This document shows, piece after piece, positions 60,561-64,000 of a stretch of DNA of 64,000 nt. The DNA is taken from assembly GCA_022826745.1 (NCBI GenBank), contig JAJDUI010000017.1, forward strand, positions 25,987-89,986, in the 5' to 3' direction. How positions within the stretch are numbered: position 1 is the stretch's first letter; the number at the start of each line of letters is the position of its first letter. The translations under genes were made by a program, and so were the position numbers. Origin of the DNA: Thermoanaerobaculia bacterium (GTDB lineage: Bacteria > Acidobacteriota > Thermoanaerobaculia > Multivoradales > Multivoraceae). A model generated the notes under the pieces. The model saw only the letters and a list, made by a program, of their open reading frames with translations, was not told where the DNA came from and did no database searches.

Positions 60561-61634
60561 CTACTCGCCGCCGGAGCTCGGCGGCTGGTCGTACTCCGAC
60601 TCGAGCAGGCGGGCGCCGCGCAGGACGTTGCCCATCGCGTAGTTGCCTTCGTGGCAGGCGTACTCGTAGACGAGGCTGTCCTTCGCCTGCCACGTGTACT
60701 CACCCGCCCAGGGCGCCGTCCACGAGTTCGGGTCGTCGACCCGGAAGTGGTAGAGCAGGTTCCCGTCCTCGGTCCGGGTGAAGCGCTCTTCCACCACCAT
60801 CGTCTCGCTGCCTCCGGGGAGACCGGTCTCGTTGCGGAAGTTGCGGGTGGTGACGACCAGCGTGTCGCCATCCCAGCGGCCGACGCCGTCGCCGAGCCAC
60901 CAGTCGATCTCGTCGGGGCCGTGCTCCCCGTCGATGGGCACGATCCGGGCGTCGTGGACCATCTCGGCCATGATGACGACGTGGTTCTCGGTCTGCATGA
61001 TCCGCGCGTAGTTGTTGTACAGGCTGGGCAGCAGCGGCGGTCCGCCGACGAAGCCGAGCAGGCAGCGCTCGGCCAGGGCCAGGGTCTCGGGACCGTCGAA
61101 CGGACCGGGGCCGTCCTGGTCGAGCCAGGACGCCGTGCCGTCGTTGTTATGGATGAACGACGCGAAGTTCGTCGCCATCCGCCGCATCGCCGCCGGCGTC
61201 ATCGCGGGCCGCCGACCGTTCTTCGGCTCGTAGATGATCGAGGTGCGGAACTTGCCGTCGACGACGACCGCCTCGGAGCCCGGGTCGATCCAGAACGCGT
61301 TGTAGCCGCCGACGCCGCCGCCACCGAAGCGGTTGTCGCCATCGCCGCCCTTCTTGGGCGCGGTCCGCTCGGCGCCGCCACCCTTCCGATCCTCTTCGAG
61401 GGACCGCCAGAGTCTCTCCCTCTCCTCCTCCATCGCCTCCGCCTGTTCGGTCGTCAGGTAGAGGTTGTCGCCGTACTGCGGCGGGCGATCGACCGGCGTG
61501 ACCGTGCCGGCGTCGTAGACGCCCGACAGGTCGGGCTTGCCGTTCGGCATCCGCTTGATGCCGTCTCCCTCCGCGGCCAGGGTCGGAAGAGCGACGAGGA
61601 GCAGGGCGAGCGAGGCGAGAGTGAGCTTGCGCAT
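60561..61634 (-). CDS. Secreted protein of unknown function, 357 aa
   Basis: ATG at 61634 follows AAGGA; signal peptide LTLASLALLLVALPTLAAEG. The mature start RMPNGKPDLSGVYDAGTVTP is typical of a family of exported proteins widespread in Acidobacteria and some Proteobacteria whose function is unknown. A Gly- and Lys-rich low-complexity linker (about residues 85-110) is followed by a beta-rich domain with WWLGDGVGRWDGDTLVVTTRNF, MVVEERFTRTEDGNLLYHF and a C-terminal YEYACHEGNYAM. Divergent from the VanY-like gene, whose start is only 31 bases away. Confidence 0.8.
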   Translation of the reverse strand: MRKLTLASLALLLVALPTLAAEGDGIKRMPNGKPDLSGVYDAGTVTPVDRPPQYGDNLYLTTEQAEAMEEERERLWRSLEEDRKGGGAERTAPKKGGDGDNRFGGGGVGGYNAFWIDPGSEAVVVDGKFRTSIIYEPKNGRRPAMTPAAMRRMATNFASFIHNNDGTASWLDQDGPGPFDGPETLALAERCLLGFVGGPPLLPSLYNNYARIMQTENHVVIMAEMVHDARIVPIDGEHGPDEIDWWLGDGVGRWDGDTLVVTTRNFRNETGLPGGSETMVVEERFTRTEDGNLLYHFRVDDPNSWTAPWAGEYTWQAKDSLVYEYACHEGNYAMGNVLRGARLLESEYDQPPSSGGE

Positions 61635-61665
61635 GGCGGAGTCCTTGCTGGGAGAGAATGGACCG

Positions 61666-62262
61666 GTGCTTGAAGGGACTGGAATCCTAGCACCGGTCGG
61701 CCTCTGTCTTCTGCTCACGGTCGTCCCCGCGACGGCTCAGCCGGAAAATCCCGCACCCGAGCAGGTCGAGCTGAACGGCGCCGTCTACGACGTGCCGCCG
61801 CCCTGGCGGGGAAACCGCATCGAGGAGGCCGCGGACCCGACCGCGCTGGCGAAAGTGCCCAGCGAGCTGACCGGTGAGCTGGGCATCTACGTCACTCCCG
61901 AGACCCGGGACGCCGTGGTCGCGATGGCGGCGGCGGCCCGCGAGCACGGAATCCGGCTGGAAGTGGACTCGGGCTTCCGCAGCTACGGCTTCCAGAAGAG
62001 GGTTCTGGAGGGCCTCCTGGCCAAAGGCCGGCCGTTCCTGAACGCCATCCGCTGGACCGCGCCGCCGGGCTACTCCGAGCACATCACCGGCCGCGCCCTC
62101 GACTTCGTGCCCAGCGACGCGGACTTCAAGGACGTGCCCGCGTACGAGTGGCTACGGAAGCACGCCGCCGACTTCTGCTTCACCGAGAGTTACCCGCTCG
62201 GCAACGCCGGGGGTTTCGACTGGGAACCCTGGCACTGGCGCTACGACGACTGCGACAAGTAG
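61666..62262 (+). CDS. VanY-type D-alanyl-D-alanine carboxypeptidase family protein, exported
   Basis: A 198-residue peptidase. GTG at 61666 follows GGGAGAG by 9 bases and opens the leader LAPVGLCLLLTVVPATAQ. The zinc site of the family is complete: SEHITGRALDF (His and Asp of SxHxxGxAxD) and DWEPWHWRY (Glu and His). The substrate-binding block VDSGFRSYGFQKRVLE is also typical. It trims stem peptides of peptidoglycan in the periplasm. It overlaps the 5' leader region of the divergent secreted protein. Confidence 0.9.
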   Translation: MLEGTGILAPVGLCLLLTVVPATAQPENPAPEQVELNGAVYDVPPPWRGNRIEEAADPTALAKVPSELTGELGIYVTPETRDAVVAMAAAAREHGIRLEVDSGFRSYGFQKRVLEGLLAKGRPFLNAIRWTAPPGYSEHITGRALDFVPSDADFKDVPAYEWLRKHAADFCFTESYPLGNAGGFDWEPWHWRYDDCDK

Positions 62263-62271
62263 CGGGTCCGG

Positions 62272-62320
62272 AGGCCGGCGCTCTGCGCCGGATGCCGGCG
62301 GGGGCGCCGGCGCACCCAGT
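62272..62320. repeat. Palindromic intergenic repeat R14
   Basis: GCCGGCG-ctctg-CGCCGG, then GCCGGCG-gggg-CGCCGGC and GCACCCAGTG. It shares the third module and terminal block of R8 and R9. It lies between two same-strand genes. Confidence 0.78.
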
Positions 62321-62378
62321 GTGAGGCCTGTTTCCTTGCACGTTCGGGCTAGTAGGCTGGACGGCGGGAGACACCAAC

Positions 62379-63866
<1,488 letters not shown>

Positions 63867-64000
63867 CCCGCATTTTTCACCGCGTGATCCGGTTCGGCGT
63901 TGTCGGGGTAGTTGCGGAGCTGTATTGGAGCCGAGTGGATCGGTCCGTCGGGTTTGGCGGATCCGTCGGTTCGGATCGGCGTTTCTGGGGGTCTATGGCC

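Noticed and set aside
2274..62320. Repeat family as a CRISPR array
   Set aside because: Copies are single, widely spaced, internally palindromic and without regular spacers; no cas genes are present.
63867..64000. Right-edge tail after mmsA
   Set aside because: No ORF, hairpin with T-run or RNA gene recognised; only a short GATCCGTCGG-like direct repeat, too weak to report.

Overview
The window is 64 kb of high-GC DNA, densely coding on both strands. It looks like a chromosomal piece of an uncultured Acidobacteriota bacterium. The best clues are a VWFA-related protein of the acidobacterial type fused to a TonB-like C-terminus, a TonB-dependent receptor with a carboxypeptidase-regulatory N-terminal domain, exported FGE-activated sulfatases, DUF885 and DUF3604 proteins, and several phytanoyl-CoA dioxygenase-like enzymes. 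This placement is inferred from gene content; no rRNA, tRNA or CRISPR array was recognised. The first gene is cut by the left edge.

Layout. 1-5 kb: end of a PEP-utilising (PEP synthase / rifampin phosphotransferase-like) enzyme, then the VWFA protein. 5-10.5 kb: an unknown gene divergent from a TetR regulator that heads a PfkB kinase, sugar epimerase, class I aldolase and cyclase-family operon, which reads as a route for catabolism of a ketose. 10.6-23 kb: a phosphoesterase, an intradiol dioxygenase, then a sulfatase cluster (three Cys-type sulfatases plus their formylglycine-generating enzyme) with a PhyH dioxygenase, and an exported MBL, PQQ-like propeller and DUF3604 operon. 23-31 kb: an orphan antitoxin with an apparent toxin remnant, a cyclase lipoprotein, an acyl-CoA dehydrogenase, a PQQ-like gene broken by one in-frame TAG, a second PhyH enzyme, a small membrane protein, two tandem antitoxin-like genes, a cytochrome c/copper monooxygenase-like protein and an exported FAH-family hydrolase. 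32-36 kb: the TonB-dependent receptor, a third PhyH enzyme and a membrane protein. 36-44.2 kb: a metal-type RND efflux operon (His-rich protein, TolC, adaptor, CusA-like pump) with a DUF885 peptidase. 44.3-50 kb: prolyl oligopeptidase, then a two-gene accessory module. 50-57 kb: two AhpD-like paralogues, an SDR, hydrolases and a tannase-like esterase. 57-64 kb: an MBL hydrolase with an ABC exporter, a secreted unknown, a VanY-like peptidase and methylmalonate-semialdehyde dehydrogenase.

Most genes fit degradation of sulfated, aromatic, branched or ester-linked organic matter: sulfatases and esterases release substrates, the TonB receptor would import them, and dioxygenases, FAH-like, acyl-CoA and semialdehyde dehydrogenases process them.

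Two items deserve most attention. (1) The pair at 46549-49852: a large protein joining an AlbA_2/Schlafen-like domain, a RecG-C/HATPase-like domain, winged helices and a C-terminal domain resembling the uracil-DNA-glycosylase fold, translationally overlapped by an unrecognised gene; it looks like an uncharacterised nucleic-acid-directed, possibly defensive, system. (2) A family of modular palindromic repeats at more than a dozen intergenic sites, with conserved loops, changing but still paired stems, and a constant CACCCAG or CACCGACAG end; one copy is translated as the N-terminus of the efflux adaptor.
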